Shown here piece after piece: positions 38,494 through 48,607 of a DNA stretch of 64,000 nucleotides; position 1 is the first letter of the stretch, and every line of letters begins with the position of its first letter. Position numbers and translations under genes: made by a program. The notes below the pieces were generated by a model. That model made no database searches. It had not been told where the DNA came from and saw only the letters and a program-made list of their open reading frames with translations. Source of the stretch: Fredinandcohnia onubensis (GTDB lineage Bacteria; Bacillota; Bacilli; Bacillales; Bacillaceae_L); assembly GCF_031181385.1 (NCBI RefSeq), contig NZ_JAPSKV010000003.1, forward strand, positions 124,001 to 188,000, read 5' to 3'.

Positions 38494-40626
38494 ATGTCGG
38501 ACTATTTAGTCATAGTTGAATCACCAGCAAAAGCAAAGACAATTGAGAGATATTTGGGAAAAAAATACAAGGTAAAGGCTTCAATGGGCCATGTTCGAGA
38601 TCTCCCAAGAAGTCAAATGGGTGTAGATGCAAAAAACGATTTCGAAGTAAAATATATTACAATTCGTGGAAAAGGCCCTGTATTAAAGGAATTAAAGACA
38701 GCCGCTAAGAAGGCAAAGAAAGTCTATCTAGCAGCCGACCCCGACCGCGAAGGAGAAGCAATCGCTTGGCATTTGGCTCACTCGTTAGATCTTGATATAA
38801 CCTCTGATTGTCGAGTTGTATTTAACGAAATTACAAAGGATGCCATTAAAGAGTCCTTTAAACATCCACGTCCAATTAATCAGGCACTAGTAGATGCACA
38901 ACAAGCAAGACGTGTTCTTGACAGATTAGTAGGCTATAATATTAGCCCCTTGCTTTGGAAGAAAGTAAAGAAGGGTTTAAGTGCGGGACGAGTTCAATCA
39001 GTAGCAGTTAGATTGATTATTGATAGAGAAAAAGAGATTCAAAATTTTGAACCGGAAGAATATTGGTCAATCAAAGCGAACTTTTTGAAAGAAAATGAAA
39101 ATGTACAATTTGAAGGGCAATTTTACGGTGTAAATGGAAAAAAACTAGAGTTAACAAATGTGGCTGAGGTAGAAGATATCCTTTCTCAAATTGAAGCTGA
39201 ATTCTCTGGGAGTGATGAAGAGTTAACAGCGGTGATTTCTAAGAAAGCGAAATCATTTACCATTACTTCTGTCACAAAAAAAGAGCGAAAAAGAAATCCA
39301 GCTCCACCATTTATCACTTCTTCCTTACAACAGGAAGCAGCACGTAAATTAAATTTCCGTGCAAAGAAAACAATGATGCTCGCACAACAATTATATGAAG
39401 GAATTGACCTAGGCAAGGAAGGAACAGTTGGTCTAATCACGTACATGCGTACAGATTCAACTCGAATTTCAGATACAGCCGTTGCCGAAAGCTCCCAATA
39501 TATTGAACAGGAATTTGGAAAACAATTTTTAACAGATACGAAAAGAAAAGAGAAAAAAGGTGCGAATACACAGGATGCTCACGAAGGAATTCGCCCGACA
39601 TCAGTATTCAGAGAACCAAATAGTGTGAAGCAATATTTAAGTCGAGATCAATTAAGATTATATAAATTGATTTGGGAGCGATTTGTTGCAAGTCAAATGG
39701 CTTCAGCAATCATGGATACGATGAGCGTTGACCTAAATTATGGAGACGTTGTGTTCAGAGCCACTGGTTCAAAAGTTAAATTCCCTGGATTTATGAAGGT
39801 TTATGTTGAGGGTAATGATGACAATGTTGAAGAAAAAGAGAATATGCTACCTGATTTAAAAGAGGGTGACCGTGTATTTGCTACAGATATTGATCCGAAG
39901 CAACACTTTACACAGCCACCTCCTAGATATACAGAAGCTCGACTTGTTAAAACCATGGAGGAACTTGGTATAGGAAGACCTTCAACTTATGCACCAACTC
40001 TTGATACGATCCAGAAAAGAGGATATGTGTCATTAGATAATAAACGATTTGTTCCTACCGAATTAGGGGAAATCGTAGATGAGTTAATGCTTGAATTCTT
40101 CCCGAGAATTTTAGATGTAGAATTTACTGCAAAAATGGAGCATGACCTTGATGAAATAGAAGAAGGAAAAACAGAATGGATCAAAATTATTGATGAATTT
40201 TATCAAGACTTTGAGAAGAGATTAGAAGTTGCAGAATCAGAAATGAAGGAAGTTGAGATTAAGGATGAACCTGCAGGGGTGGATTGTGAAAACTGTGGTC
40301 ATCCTATGGTTTACAAAATGGGCCGCTATGGCAAATTCATGGCTTGTTCAAATTTTCCTGATTGTCGCAATACAAAACCGATTGTAAAAGAAATCGGGGT
40401 TCCTTGTCCGAAATGTGAAAAAGGAAATATTGTTGAGAGAAAAAGCAAGAAAAAAAGAATCTTTTATGGTTGCGATCAATACCCAGAATGTGATTTTCTA
40501 TCTTGGGATAAACCACTTGCTCGGAAATGTCCAAAGTGTGAAAGCCTGTTAGTTGAGAAAAAGCTCAAAAAAGGAATACAGGTACAATGTGCCCAGTGTG
40601 ATTATAAAGAAGAAACTCAAAAGTAA
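38494..40626 (+). CDS. topA: DNA topoisomerase I
   Basis: Type IA topoisomerase that relaxes negative supercoils. A Toprim domain ([19 protein letters not shown] with the acidic [10 protein letters not shown] site) is followed by the catalytic domains with active-site Tyr317 in TYMRTDSTR. The C-terminal part has three CxxC-type zinc ribbons (from about residue 592: [15 protein letters not shown], then [14 protein letters not shown], then CPKCESL..CAQC). The product is 710 aa, slightly longer than B. subtilis TopA. A strong AGGAGG site precedes the ATG. Confidence 0.97.
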   Translation: MSDYLVIVESPAKAKTIERYLGKKYKVKASMGHVRDLPRSQMGVDAKNDFEVKYITIRGKGPVLKELKTAAKKAKKVYLAADPDREGEAIAWHLAHSLDLDITSDCRVVFNEITKDAIKESFKHPRPINQALVDAQQARRVLDRLVGYNISPLLWKKVKKGLSAGRVQSVAVRLIIDREKEIQNFEPEEYWSIKANFLKENENVQFEGQFYGVNGKKLELTNVAEVEDILSQIEAEFSGSDEELTAVISKKAKSFTITSVTKKERKRNPAPPFITSSLQQEAARKLNFRAKKTMMLAQQLYEGIDLGKEGTVGLITYMRTDSTRISDTAVAESSQYIEQEFGKQFLTDTKRKEKKGANTQDAHEGIRPTSVFREPNSVKQYLSRDQLRLYKLIWERFVASQMASAIMDTMSVDLNYGDVVFRATGSKVKFPGFMKVYVEGNDDNVEEKENMLPDLKEGDRVFATDIDPKQHFTQPPPRYTEARLVKTMEELGIGRPSTYAPTLDTIQKRGYVSLDNKRFVPTELGEIVDELMLEFFPRILDVEFTAKMEHDLDEIEEGKTEWIKIIDEFYQDFEKRLEVAESEMKEVEIKDEPAGVDCENCGHPMVYKMGRYGKFMACSNFPDCRNTKPIVKEIGVPCPKCEKGNIVERKSKKKRIFYGCDQYPECDFLSWDKPLARKCPKCESLLVEKKLKKGIQVQCAQCDYKEETQK

Positions 40627-40632
40627 CATGTG

Positions 40633-40668
40633 GTGGTGAGCAACTAACAGCTCACCACTTTCCATTTT
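40633..40668 (+). terminator. Terminator after topA
   Basis: A 9-bp perfect stem (GTGGTGAGC / GCTCACCAC, 8-nt loop) followed by TTTCCATTTTTC, 7 bp after the topA stop. Confidence 0.8.
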
Positions 40669-40730
40669 TCTTCTAAAAAAGCGGATTTCTTACGCAATTC
40701 AGAATTTTGTAAAAAAATCAGAGTTTTTAT

Positions 40731-40759
40731 TTGCAAGGGCTACTAAATTGTGATAATAT
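40731..40759 (+). promoter_or_regulatory. Sigma-A promoter of xerC-hslVU-codY
   Basis: TTGCAA, 17-bp spacer and TAATAT. The inverted repeat listed next overlaps both boxes. Confidence 0.72.
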
Positions 40760-40772
40760 TTAGTAGCCCTTG
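40734..40772. repeat. 15-bp perfect inverted repeat over the xerC promoter
   Basis: CAAGGGCTACTAAAT and ATTTAGTAGCCCTTG are exact reverse complements separated by 9 bp. The arms cover the spacer, the -10 box and the predicted transcription start. No T tract follows, so it is unlikely to be a terminator; an operator or a read-through RNA hairpin that hides the ribosome site are possible. Confidence 0.85.
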
Positions 40773-40785
40773 TGAGGTGAAAATA

Positions 40786-41688
40786 TTGGAAGATGTGAAC
40801 AAATCGTTACAGTTATTCAAAGAATATTTACAAATCGAGAAAAATTATTCAGAATATACTATTGTGCATTATGAACAGTCAATCGAACATTTTTTCTTAT
40901 TTATGAATCGAGAAACGATCTCAAATCTTACTGACGTAACATATTCCGATGTGCGTTTGTATCTAACTGAGCTTTATAAGAAACAATATGCAAGACGTAC
41001 TGTTGCAAAAAAAATATCAACATTGCGCAGTTTTTTTAATTTCCTCTTAAGGGAAAAGGTTATTTCTCAAAATCCTTTTATTCTGGTGTCATTACCGAAA
41101 AGGGAGCAAAGACTTCCCCATTTTTTATATGAAGAAGAATTGGAAAAGCTATTCAGAGTATCAGATGTTTCAACTAGCTTAGGGCAACGGGATCAAGCAT
41201 TACTTGAATTACTATATGCGACTGGAATCCGTGTGAGTGAATGCTGTAAGCTTACACTCCAGGACTTGGACTTTTCAACAGGAACTGTGTTTGTTCACGG
41301 AAAGGGAAATAAACAGCGATATGTACCTTTTGGAAGCTACGCTGAACAAACGCTAACAAACTATATTTCCATAGGTCGCAAGGAATTACTTGAAAAAGCT
41401 TCAGTACATACAAACCATTTATTTCTTAATTTCCGGGGTGGACCTCTAACAACAAGAGGAGTCAGGTTGATCTTAAATAATATGATAAAGAAGACATCTT
41501 CTACAATTCATATTAGTCCACACGTATTAAGACATACTTTTGCTACACATCTTTTAAACGAGGGCGCTGATATGAGGTCTGTCCAAGAACTGCTGGGCCA
41601 TGAAAGTTTGTCATCAACACAAGTGTATACACATGTTACAAAGGATCATTTGCGAAATATCTATAAGTCCTCACATCCACGTGCATAA
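40786..41688 (+). CDS. xerC: Site-specific tyrosine recombinase XerC (CodV)
   Basis: With XerD it resolves chromosome dimers at dif. An N-terminal SAM-like core-binding domain (about 1-85) precedes the catalytic domain with the Arg in TGIRVSECC, the Lys in the [10 protein letters not shown] hairpin, [10 protein letters not shown] and [14 protein letters not shown] (nucleophile Tyr). The product is 300 aa. The open frame begins in the promoter, so TTG 40786, 7 bp after GAGGTG, is taken; it gives MEDVNKSL like B. subtilis CodV. Confidence 0.95.
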   Translation: MEDVNKSLQLFKEYLQIEKNYSEYTIVHYEQSIEHFFLFMNRETISNLTDVTYSDVRLYLTELYKKQYARRTVAKKISTLRSFFNFLLREKVISQNPFILVSLPKREQRLPHFLYEEELEKLFRVSDVSTSLGQRDQALLELLYATGIRVSECCKLTLQDLDFSTGTVFVHGKGNKQRYVPFGSYAEQTLTNYISIGRKELLEKASVHTNHLFLNFRGGPLTTRGVRLILNNMIKKTSSTIHISPHVLRHTFATHLLNEGADMRSVQELLGHESLSSTQVYTHVTKDHLRNIYKSSHPRA

Positions 41689-41704
41689 GGAGGTTGTTTT
41701 AGAA

Positions 41705-42247
41705 ATGTCTAATTTTCATGCAACAACAATATTCGCTGTAAAACATAAAGGAAAATCAGCAATGGCAGGTGATGGTCAAGTTACCTTTGGAAATGCTGTT
41801 GTTATGAAACATACAGCAAGAAAGGTACGAAAACTATTTCAAGGAAGGGTTATTGCCGGGTTTGCAGGGTCGGTCGCAGATGCGTTTACCCTATTTGAAA
41901 TGTTTGAAGGACGCCTAGAAGAGTTTAATGGAAATTTGCAAAGGGCAGCAGTTGAACTTGCGAAAGAATGGAGAAGTGACAAAGTTCTTCGTAAATTAGA
42001 GGCAATGCTAATTGTAATGGATGAGAAGGACTTGCTTCTAATTTCTGGAACAGGCGAGGTAATTGAGCCAGATGATGGGATTTTGGCAATTGGCTCTGGT
42101 GGGAATTACGCGCTTTCTGCAGGACGTGCATTGAAAAAATATTCAGGCGATCATTTAACTGCAAGAGAAATTGCAAAAGCTTCATTAGAAATCGCGAGTG
42201 AAATTTGTGTGTATACAAATGAAAATATTATAGTGGAAGAGCTATAA
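41705..42247 (+). CDS. hslV: ATP-dependent protease subunit HslV (ClpQ/CodW)
   Basis: Proteasome-like peptidase of the HslUV complex. After Met removal the N-terminal residue is Ser ([12 protein letters not shown]), as in Bacillus ClpQ, rather than the Thr1 used in E. coli. [15 protein letters not shown] and [16 protein letters not shown] are family segments. The product is 180 aa. The frame extends upstream inside xerC, but AAGGAGG at 41688-41694 fits ATG 41705. The unusual catalytic Ser requires exactly this start. Confidence 0.95.
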   Translation: MSNFHATTIFAVKHKGKSAMAGDGQVTFGNAVVMKHTARKVRKLFQGRVIAGFAGSVADAFTLFEMFEGRLEEFNGNLQRAAVELAKEWRSDKVLRKLEAMLIVMDEKDLLLISGTGEVIEPDDGILAIGSGGNYALSAGRALKKYSGDHLTAREIAKASLEIASEICVYTNENIIVEEL

Positions 42248-42260
42248 GGAGGGGACTACT

Positions 42261-43658
42261 TTGAAGACGAATCTAACCCCAAGACAGATTGTAGAAAAAT
42301 TAGATCAATACATTATTGGCCAATATGAAGCAAAAAGAGCTGTCTCAGTGGCATTAAGAAATCGATATCGTCGTAACCTGCTTAATGAAAAGCTAAGAGA
42401 TGAAATTGTACCCAAGAATATTTTAATGATTGGGCCAACTGGAGTTGGTAAAACTGAAATAGCTAGACGACTCGCAAAACTAGTTGGTGCACCTTTTATC
42501 AAAGTAGAAGCAACGAAATTTACAGAAGTTGGATATGTCGGACGTGATGTTGAATCAATGGTTCGAGATTTAGTCGAAACGTCAGTCCGCCTCGTTAAAG
42601 AGGATAAAATGGTTCAAGTATCCGAACGCGCTGAGGAAAATGCAAATAAACGAATTGTTGAACTACTTGTCCCAAGCGCTAAAAAGCAAACATCTTATAA
42701 AAATCCGCTTGAGATGCTTTTTGGAGGCAATAACAATGAGCCTGAAGTAGAGAAAACAAATGAAGAAGAAAATTTGAGTGAACGAAGAAAGCGAATGGCG
42801 CATAAACTTGCACTTGGTGAGCTCGAAGATTATTATGTAACTGTCGAAGTAGAGGAGCAACAGGCATCTATGTTCGACCTATTCCAAGGCTCTGGTATGG
42901 AAAATATGGGAATGAATATGCAGGATGCACTAAGCAACCTCATGCCAAAAAAACGAAAAAGGCGTAAATTAACAGTCAAAGAAGCTCGTAAAGTCTTAAC
43001 AAATGAAGAAGCAAGCAAACTAATTGATATGGATGAGGTAACACAGGAAGCTGTAAATCGTGCTGAGCAATCAGGTATTATTTTTATTGATGAGATCGAT
43101 AAGGTTGCAGGTAAAAGTCATAATTCTTCTTCTGCAGATGTTTCAAGAGAAGGAGTCCAACGTGATATTTTACCGATTGTAGAAGGTTCAACAGTTGTTA
43201 CCAAATATGGTTCTGTTAAAACAGATCATATGCTATTTATTGCAGCTGGAGCTTTTCATATGTCAAAGCCTTCAGATTTAATCCCTGAATTACAAGGTCG
43301 TTTTCCGATTCGTGTAGAGCTTACTAAGTTAACTGTAGATGATTTCTATCGAATCTTAGTTGAGCCAGATAATGCATTATTGAAACAATATTCAGCATTA
43401 TTAGAAACAGAAGGTATACAACTTGAATTTTCTGACGATGCTATTCGTAAGATAGCTGAAGTTGCCTTTCAAGTGAATCAGGATACAGATAATATTGGTG
43501 CTCGCCGTCTACATACAATTTTGGAGAGACTATTAGAGGACTTATCATTTGAAGCGCCGGACATTACGATGGAAAAAATCACAATTACTCCTCAATATGT
43601 CGATGAGAAATTGAGTACAATTGTGAAAAACAAAGATTTAAGTCAGTTTATTTTGTAA
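42261..43658 (+). CDS. hslU: ATP-dependent protease ATPase subunit HslU (ClpY/CodX)
   Basis: AAA+ unfoldase that feeds HslV. The Walker A motif GPTGVGKT (58-65) and Walker [10 protein letters not shown] flank the I domain, which includes an Arg/Lys-rich part (KKRKRRKLT). The GRFPIRVEL and [10 protein letters not shown] (sensor 2) segments are in place. The product is 465 aa. TTG start with AAGGAGGGG upstream. It is 13 bp after hslV. Confidence 0.96.
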   Translation: MKTNLTPRQIVEKLDQYIIGQYEAKRAVSVALRNRYRRNLLNEKLRDEIVPKNILMIGPTGVGKTEIARRLAKLVGAPFIKVEATKFTEVGYVGRDVESMVRDLVETSVRLVKEDKMVQVSERAEENANKRIVELLVPSAKKQTSYKNPLEMLFGGNNNEPEVEKTNEEENLSERRKRMAHKLALGELEDYYVTVEVEEQQASMFDLFQGSGMENMGMNMQDALSNLMPKKRKRRKLTVKEARKVLTNEEASKLIDMDEVTQEAVNRAEQSGIIFIDEIDKVAGKSHNSSSADVSREGVQRDILPIVEGSTVVTKYGSVKTDHMLFIAAGAFHMSKPSDLIPELQGRFPIRVELTKLTVDDFYRILVEPDNALLKQYSALLETEGIQLEFSDDAIRKIAEVAFQVNQDTDNIGARRLHTILERLLEDLSFEAPDITMEKITITPQYVDEKLSTIVKNKDLSQFIL

Positions 43659-43680
43659 GATTATCAGGAGGAACAAGAAA

Positions 43681-44460
43681 ATGCCATTATTAGAAAGAAC
43701 TAGAAAAATTAATGCAATGCTGCAAAATGCAGCAGGTAAACCAGTTAACTTCAAGGAAATGTCAGAAACACTAACCGACGTAATTGGAGCGAATACCTTC
43801 TTATTAAGTCGTCGTGGAAAACTTCTTGGTTTTGCTATCAAGCAAACGATTGAAAATGAAAGAATTAAGAAAATGATTGAGGATCGTCATTTCCCTGAAG
43901 AATACACACAAAGCTTATTCAACATCCAGGAAACTTCATCTAACCTTGATATTGAAAGTGATTATACAGCTTTTCCAATTGAGAACAAGGAATTGTTTAA
44001 GAATGGATTAACAACGATTGTTCCTATAATCGGTGGTGGAGAAAGGTTAGGAACACTTATCCTTTCAAGACTTGATGAGAGATTTGAAGATGATGACCTC
44101 ATTTTAGCTGAATATGGTGCAACAGTTGTTGGTATGGAAATTCTGCGTGAAAAAGCGGAAGAAATTGAAGAAGAAGCTAGAAGCAAAGCTGTTGTTCAGA
44201 TGGCTATCAGTTCATTATCTTATAGTGAATTTGAAGCAATTGAACATATCTTTGAAGAGTTAAACGGCAACGAAGGATTATTAGTTGCAAGTAAAATTGC
44301 AGATCGTGTGGGAATAACAAGATCAGTTATCGTTAACGCATTAAGAAAGCTTGAAAGTGCTGGTGTAATTGAGTCTCGTTCACTTGGAATGAAAGGTACT
44401 TACATTAAAGTACTAAACGATAAATTCTTATTAGAATTAGAAAAACTAAAATCACATTAA
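43681..44460 (+). CDS. codY: GTP-sensing transcriptional pleiotropic repressor CodY
   Basis: Global nutritional regulator responding to branched-chain amino acids and GTP. The N-terminal GAF domain (about 1-155) is followed by a linker helix and a winged helix-turn-helix (about 203-245, with [22 protein letters not shown]). The 259 aa length is exact. It ends the xerC-hslV-hslU-codY operon and sits directly before the flagellar operon, one of its known targets in Bacillus. Confidence 0.98.
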   Translation: MPLLERTRKINAMLQNAAGKPVNFKEMSETLTDVIGANTFLLSRRGKLLGFAIKQTIENERIKKMIEDRHFPEEYTQSLFNIQETSSNLDIESDYTAFPIENKELFKNGLTTIVPIIGGGERLGTLILSRLDERFEDDDLILAEYGATVVGMEILREKAEEIEEEARSKAVVQMAISSLSYSEFEAIEHIFEELNGNEGLLVASKIADRVGITRSVIVNALRKLESAGVIESRSLGMKGTYIKVLNDKFLLELEKLKSH

Positions 44461-44470
44461 ATAATAAGAA

Positions 44471-44504
44471 AAACGAAGATGGATTTCACATCTTCGTTTT
44501 TTTA
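44471..44504 (+). terminator. Terminator after codY
   Basis: An 11-bp stem (AAACGAAGATG / CATCTTCGTTT, 7-nt loop) with a run of T residues. Confidence 0.92.
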
Positions 44505-44595
44505 TTTGCATGCATTATTATATAAGTGATTCGTAACATAATTTGTCGAATTTTTGAAGTGGAAATATGTACTTGACGATTTTTGTAAAAAACAC

Positions 44596-44624
44596 GTGAA
44601 ACTCTTCCTATGAAATTCTATAAT
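44596..44624 (+). promoter_or_regulatory. Candidate sigma-A promoter of the fla/che operon
   Basis: A perfect TATAAT (44619-44624) lies 17 bp after GTGAAA, a 4/6 match to TTGACA, about 165 bp before flgB. A sigma-A promoter at this place drives the 27-gene operon in B. subtilis. Confidence 0.6.
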
Positions 44625-44720
44625 GATAAACAGAAACTATGAGTAGAAAGTCCTGAATTGTCGAAAATTATCACTTTTTATCGCAAGCTTCATAGACAGA
44701 TAGAATTAATTTCATTACAA

Positions 44721-44748
44721 TAAAAAAGGAGCTAATACGATTCGATAT
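44721..44748 (+). promoter_or_regulatory. Candidate sigma-D promoter upstream of flgB
   Basis: TAAA, 16 bp and TTCGATAT resemble the sigma-D consensus TAAA-N15-GCCGATAT (6/8 in the -10). It lies 40 bp before flgB. B. subtilis has a sigma-D promoter close to its fla/che sigma-A promoter. The rest of the 44505-44787 gap shows no gene. Confidence 0.45.
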
Positions 44749-44787
44749 ATTTATTCGAATGATAGTACTTTTTTGTGAGGGGTCTAT

Positions 44788-45183
44788 ATGAAACTTTTTT
44801 CTAATACAATACATTCGCTTGAAAAAGCTTTAGATTATTCAGCTTTAAGACAGAAGGTCATTTCAAATAATATAGCAAATGTGGATACACCAAATTATAA
44901 AGCACAAGATGTGAGCTTTAAAAATCTTCTTGCTAATGAGACGGATAGCCTAATGAGAGCTAATCGTTCAAATGAAAAACATATCGAATTTACAAGTAGC
45001 AAACGTTCGAACAGTCCACTCATTGCAAAGAATGATACGGCATATAACCATAACGGTAATAATGTCGATATCGATAAGGAAATGGCACTTCTAGCAGAAA
45101 ACCAAATCTATTATAACGCCATAACACAAAGAATAAGCGGGAAATTCAATACATTAAAAACAGTCGTAAAAGGAGGGAACTAA
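44788..45183 (+). CDS. flgB: Flagellar basal-body proximal rod protein FlgB
   Basis: Proximal rod subunit exported by the flagellar type III system. The N-terminal rod motif is present (ALDYSALRQKVISNNIANVDTPNYKA) and the C-terminal heptad region (NVDIDKEMALLAENQIYYNAI) is typical. The product is 131 aa. A GAGGGG site precedes the ATG. First gene of the fla/che operon; flgC follows 2 bp later. Confidence 0.95.
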   Translation: MKLFSNTIHSLEKALDYSALRQKVISNNIANVDTPNYKAQDVSFKNLLANETDSLMRANRSNEKHIEFTSSKRSNSPLIAKNDTAYNHNGNNVDIDKEMALLAENQIYYNAITQRISGKFNTLKTVVKGGN

Positions 45184-45185
45184 AG

Positions 45186-45635
45186 TTGTCAATTTTTCAT
45201 AGCCTCAATACTACTGCTTCAGCCCTAACTGCGGGGCGACTTAGAATGGACGTTATTTCTTCTAATATGGCAAATGTGGATACAACAAGAGGGAAACTTG
45301 TAGATGGACAGTGGCAGCCGTATAGAAGGAAAATGGTTGTTCAGCAGCCACAAGGTAACAGCTTTTCCACTCACTTATCAAAAGCAATGAATCAATCAAA
45401 AGCAGGAAATGGCGTTAAGGTAACAGGTATCGTCGAAGATCAAACCCCATTTCAGCTCGTATATAACCCAGATCATCCTGAAGCAAATGCTGACGGATAT
45501 GTGGCTCTTCCGAATGTAGACCCTCTAAAGGAAATGGTCGACCTGATGAGTGCAACTAGATCCTACGAAGCGAATGTAACAGTTTTTAATGCTTCAAAAG
45601 GAATGTTAATGAAAGCTTTAGAAATAGGAAAATAG
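45186..45635 (+). CDS. flgC: Flagellar basal-body rod protein FlgC
   Basis: Proximal rod subunit. It shares the N-terminal rod motif (SALTAGRLRMDVISSNMANVDTT) and the C-terminal segment VDLMSATRSYEANVTVFNASKGM. The product is 149 aa. TTG start with AGGAGGGAAC upstream, overlapping the end of flgB. Confidence 0.96.
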   Translation: MSIFHSLNTTASALTAGRLRMDVISSNMANVDTTRGKLVDGQWQPYRRKMVVQQPQGNSFSTHLSKAMNQSKAGNGVKVTGIVEDQTPFQLVYNPDHPEANADGYVALPNVDPLKEMVDLMSATRSYEANVTVFNASKGMLMKALEIGK

Positions 45636-45645
45636 GTGATAAGGC

Positions 45646-45945
45646 ATGATTGATAAGATAAATATTGCTACATCGCAGGTTTTGTCGAAGCCTGTTATAC
45701 AGCCAAAGACTGCGAGTGCAGTCCAAAAGGAATTTAGCAGTTTTTTAAAAGATGCCATAAATAATGTAAATGAAGCTCAACAGACTTCAGATAAAATGAC
45801 CGAAAAGCTTATTAAAGGTGAAAATGTAGATTTACACCAAGTAATGATTGCTTCTGAAAAAGCAAGTGTGTCATTGCAAACGACACTTCAAATTCGAAAC
45901 AAAGTTGTGGAAGCATACCAAGAAATCATGAGGATGCAGGTTTAA
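45646..45945 (+). CDS. fliE: Flagellar hook-basal body protein FliE
   Basis: Joins the MS ring to the rod. The 99 aa product has the characteristic C-terminal helices (VDLHQVMIASEKASVSLQ and IRNKVVEAYQEIMRMQV). The N-terminal part is short and polar. Position between flgC and fliF supports the call. Confidence 0.95.
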   Translation: MIDKINIATSQVLSKPVIQPKTASAVQKEFSSFLKDAINNVNEAQQTSDKMTEKLIKGENVDLHQVMIASEKASVSLQTTLQIRNKVVEAYQEIMRMQV

Positions 45946-45980
45946 TCCGGGATTTTAAATATTCTACTTAGGGGTATGTC

Positions 45981-47576
45981 ATGAAAGAGAAACTACTATT
46001 ATATAAAACAAAAATAGGCGAGTTTTGGAAAAAACAATCCGGTTTTCAAAAAGCTACGATTATTGGGTTGCCATTGCTTTTTATTTTCATTATTTCGCTC
46101 ACTGTGTTTTTTACAACGAAAACAAACCTAGTTCCTATGTATAGCAATCTATCCCCACAGGAAACAGGGCAAATAAAAGCGACGTTAGATTCGAGGGGAA
46201 TTCAATCTGAAATAGCGGATAATGGATCGACCATTAAGGTGCCAGAGGAATTGGTAGAACCCTTAATGGTCGAACTTGCGGCAGAAGGAATACCAGATAG
46301 TGGTAACATTGATTATTCATTTTTTGGTCAAAATGCTGGTTTTGGGATGACCGATAATGAATTTAATATGTTAAAACTTGAATCCACACAAACTGAATTA
46401 GCAAATATGATCAAGAGCATCGATGGGATAAACGATGCGAACGTTATGATCAGTATGCCGAACGAAGGAATTTTTGTGAAGGATAGCCAAGCAGAGGCTT
46501 CCGCATCAATCGTTCTTAACACGAAACCTGGATATAAGTTAGACGCACAGCAGATAAAGTCTTTATATCACTTGGTTTCAAAAAGTATTCCTAACTTACC
46601 TACTGATAATATCGTCATAACGAATCAAAACTTTGAGTATTTTGATTTAGAAAATGAAGGAAGTGCATCAGTTGTAGGAAATGTAGCTTCACAGCTTGAT
46701 TTGAAACGTGAGATTGAAAGAGATATTCAAAGACAAGTACAGCAAATGCTTGGAACGATGATGGGACCAGATAAGGTTTTTGTATCTGTTACTACGGATA
46801 TTGATTTCACGCAAGAAAACCGTCAAGAAAATTTAGTCACACCCGTTGACCCTGAAAATATGGATGGGATTGAAATTAGTGTTGAACGTATTACTGAAAC
46901 CTATACAGGTGAAGGCGCTCAGGCTGGTGGAGTTGTTGGGACCGGAGAAACAGATATCCCTTCCTATAATACTGATGGACAAGCTGGTAATGGGGATTAT
47001 GAACGAATCGAAGAACGTGTGAATAAAGATGTGAACCGTATCACAAAAAATATTGTTGAAGCACCTTATAAAATTAGAGATTTAGGAATCCAGGTAATGG
47101 TTGAAGCGCCAGACCCAAAAAATCCTACCTCTATGCCACAGGAAAGTGTCGATGATATCGAGAGAATATTGAGCACTATCGTAAGTACTAGTATTAACCA
47201 AGATGAAAATACGGAATTAACACAAGAAGAGATTCAGGATAAAATTGTCGTTTCAGTTCAAGAATTTAGTGGGAAAACGACCACTGTTACTGAATCACCT
47301 ACCATTAAAGCAATCCCTTTATGGGTTTATATTGTAGGTGGTAGTCTAATCCTTGGCCTAATCATTCTATTATTCTTATTTTTACGTAAAAAGAAAGAAA
47401 CAGAGATTGATGAAGAAATCCCTCAATCAGAACCTGTATTCTTTAATCATATTCCAGATGTTAATGAAGAAAAAGAATCGGAAACAACGGTTAGAAGAAA
47501 ACAATTGGAGAAGCTTGCGAAAGATAAACCTGAGGACTTTGCAAAATTATTACGTTCATGGTTAGCGGACGAGTAG
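45981..47576 (+). CDS. fliF: Flagellar MS-ring protein FliF
   Basis: Forms the membrane-embedded MS ring. Two transmembrane helices (about 27-47 and 447-467) flank a large extracytoplasmic part with ring-building motifs (VPMYSNLSPQETGQI, SRGIQSEI, ESTQTELANMI). The Gly/Thr-rich stretch around 305-345 is the beta-collar insertion. The cytoplasmic C-terminus (about 495-531: QLEKLAKDKPEDFAKLLRSWL) is the FliG-binding helix pair. The product is 531 aa. Confidence 0.96.
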   Translation: MKEKLLLYKTKIGEFWKKQSGFQKATIIGLPLLFIFIISLTVFFTTKTNLVPMYSNLSPQETGQIKATLDSRGIQSEIADNGSTIKVPEELVEPLMVELAAEGIPDSGNIDYSFFGQNAGFGMTDNEFNMLKLESTQTELANMIKSIDGINDANVMISMPNEGIFVKDSQAEASASIVLNTKPGYKLDAQQIKSLYHLVSKSIPNLPTDNIVITNQNFEYFDLENEGSASVVGNVASQLDLKREIERDIQRQVQQMLGTMMGPDKVFVSVTTDIDFTQENRQENLVTPVDPENMDGIEISVERITETYTGEGAQAGGVVGTGETDIPSYNTDGQAGNGDYERIEERVNKDVNRITKNIVEAPYKIRDLGIQVMVEAPDPKNPTSMPQESVDDIERILSTIVSTSINQDENTELTQEEIQDKIVVSVQEFSGKTTTVTESPTIKAIPLWVYIVGGSLILGLIILLFLFLRKKKETEIDEEIPQSEPVFFNHIPDVNEEKESETTVRRKQLEKLAKDKPEDFAKLLRSWLADE

Positions 47577-47587
47577 GAGGTGGAGAA

Positions 47588-48607
47588 ATGGCAAAACGAG
47601 ATATGCAAAATGGACTAACTGGAAAACAAAAAGCGGCCATTCTCCTCATTTCACTTGGCCCTGATGTTTCGGCTTCAGTGTATAAGCATCTTTCAGAGGA
47701 AGAGATTGAGAAACTGACATTAGAAATTTCAGGCGTTCGCAAGGTGGAAGCAAATACGAAAGAACAAATTATGGAAGAGTTCCATCAAATAGCAATGGCC
47801 CAGGATTATATCACTCAAGGCGGGATTGGGTATGCAAAAACGGTACTCGAAAAAGCGCTTGGTGAGGAGCAGGCAGGGATTATCATTAATCGACTAACTT
47901 CTTCATTACAGGTTAAACCGTTTGATTTTGCAAGGAAAGCAGACCCAGGTCAAATTTTGAATTTCATTCAAAATGAGCATCCACAGACAATTGCCTTAAT
48001 TTTATCGTACTTGGATTCTAGGCAGGCTGCACAAATACTATCTGAGTTGCCACAAGAAGTTCAAGCAGATATCGCAAGAAGAATCGCCATTATGGATCGA
48101 ACTTCACCTGAGATTATAAATGAGGTTGAACAAATCTTAGAGCGAAAACTCTCTGCTACAGTGACACATGACTATACACAAACAGGTGGTATTGAGGCAG
48201 TTGTCGAGGTATTAAATGGTGTTGACCGCTCAACTGAAAGAACGATATTAGATGCACTCGAAATACAAGATCCAGAATTGGCTGAAGAAATTAAGAAGAG
48301 AATGTTTGTATTTGAAGATATTGTGACACTTGATAATCGTGCAATCCAACGCGTGATTCGGGATGTTGAGAATGAAGATCTTATGCTTTCCCTTCGTGTT
48401 GCAAGCGAGGAAGTCAAGGAAATTGTCTTTAAAAACATGTCGAAGCGAATGGTTGAAACATTTAAAGAAGAAATGGAATATATGGGACCGGTTCGATTGC
48501 GGGATGTTGAAGAAGCCCAAACTCGTATTGTAACGGTTATCCGTAGACTCGAAGAAGCAGGTGAAATTGTCATCGCTCGTGGCGGAGGAGATGATATTAT
48601 TGTCTAA
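47588..48607 (+). CDS. fliG: Flagellar motor switch protein FliG
   Basis: C-ring protein that contacts the stator. N, middle (EHPQTIALILSYLD) and C domains are all recognisable. The C domain carries the charged torque helix (DLMLSLRVASEEVKEIVFKNMSKRM) ending REAGEIVIARGGGDD-like. The product is 339 aa. The frame extends into fliF, but AGGAGGTGG before ATG 47588 and the family start (MAKRD..LTGKQKAAILLISLG) decide. The end overlaps fliH by 8 bp. Confidence 0.97.
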   Translation: MAKRDMQNGLTGKQKAAILLISLGPDVSASVYKHLSEEEIEKLTLEISGVRKVEANTKEQIMEEFHQIAMAQDYITQGGIGYAKTVLEKALGEEQAGIIINRLTSSLQVKPFDFARKADPGQILNFIQNEHPQTIALILSYLDSRQAAQILSELPQEVQADIARRIAIMDRTSPEIINEVEQILERKLSATVTHDYTQTGGIEAVVEVLNGVDRSTERTILDALEIQDPELAEEIKKRMFVFEDIVTLDNRAIQRVIRDVENEDLMLSLRVASEEVKEIVFKNMSKRMVETFKEEMEYMGPVRLRDVEEAQTRIVTVIRRLEEAGEIVIARGGGDDIIV

